35,306 nt of DNA, from contig NZ_JAMBOC010000011.1 of the NCBI RefSeq assembly GCF_023715405.1, positions 1 through 35,306 of the forward strand, in the 5' to 3' direction. Positions within the stretch are counted from its first letter, which is position 1. Every line of letters starts with the position of its first letter. The position numbers were made by a program, and so were the translations under genes. The notes under the pieces were generated by a model. The model was not told where the DNA came from. It saw only the letters and a program-made list of their open reading frames with translations, and searched no databases. This document shows, one piece after another, positions 35,163 through 35,306 of the stretch. Origin of the DNA: Solibacillus isronensis. GTDB taxonomy: Bacteria > Bacillota > Bacilli > Bacillales_A > Planococcaceae.

Positions 35163-35306
35163 TTGTCACATAAACGACGCAATGAACCTTGAAAACTGAA
35201 CAAGCAACGTTAATGAAACAAGCTTCTTAAATGAAGCAAACAATAGATTTCAACTTCTAACGAAGTTGGATCGCTAGCAAAGCAAATGAGCTTTCAAACT
35301 ACTTTT
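35163..35306 (+). other. 16S rRNA leader (rrn operon 5' transcribed region)
   Basis: The sequence AACCTTGAAAACTGAACAAG, followed by CTTCTAACGAAGTTGGATCG and TTTCAAACTACTTTT, is the usual Bacillales 16S leader just before the mature 5' end. The 16S gene itself starts beyond the window edge. No protein gene is seen here. Confidence 0.8.

Overview
The window looks like a low-GC endospore-forming member of the Bacillales, most like the Planococcaceae (Solibacillus/Lysinibacillus type). Support comes from strong AGGAGG ribosome sites, TTG/GTG starts, a T-box serS, a long Bacillus-type SRP RNA with an Alu domain, bofA, and GlnK/GlnL and CcpA-type sites. The genus is an inference from protein style only.

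The segment lies between two rRNA operons. It starts inside a 5S rRNA gene and ends in the promoter/leader of the next rrn operon. From my knowledge of Bacillus subtilis, the backbone is the conserved origin-proximal order guaB, dacA, serS, dgk/dck, tadA, scr (SRP RNA), dnaX, ebfC, recR, yaaL, bofA, rrn. Here it is opened up by lineage-specific blocks. (1) An asparagine synthetase and a MocR-type regulator lie between dacA and serS, where B. subtilis carries pdxST. (2) A GntR-controlled acyl-CoA catabolic block (8536-12728) follows serS. Both of its ends are damaged: an N-terminally truncated MaoC hydratase at the front, and a truncated CaiB CoA-transferase joined to a broken alcohol dehydrogenase remnant at the back. 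(3) tadA is inverted and sits with a YwaF-like membrane gene and a coiled-coil gene in front of dgk-dck. (4) An RraA-like aldolase, a dicarboxylate/glutamate symporter and a GlnK/GlnL-like two-component system follow. A TTTTGT-N4-TTTTGT direct repeat sits just before the symporter gene. (5) tRNA-Ser(UGA) comes next.

The most distinctive part is the aromatic meta-cleavage regulon at 21444-31166. A minus-strand operon encodes an acyl-CoA-dehydrogenase-fold flavin monooxygenase, an extradiol dioxygenase and a C-C bond hydrolase. A plus-strand operon encodes acylating acetaldehyde dehydrogenase, 4-hydroxy-2-oxovalerate aldolase, the flavin reductase partner, a RibF-like FAD synthetase whose riboflavin-kinase half looks dead, and the 2-hydroxypentadienoate hydratase. 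Between them is a 608-residue regulator that joins a XylR/DmpR-type V4R aromatic sensor to a PucR-type helix-turn-helix, with no sigma-54 AAA+ module. Together these would hydroxylate a phenolic compound, cleave the ring, hydrolyse the ring-fission product and yield pyruvate plus acetyl-CoA. Both promoter regions carry repeat arrays upstream and cre-like sites downstream, which suggests inducer activation combined with CcpA repression. The actual substrate cannot be read from the sequence.

The last part (31283-35306) is the conserved SRP RNA, dnaX-ebfC-recR-yaaL-bofA block and a tandem rrn promoter.
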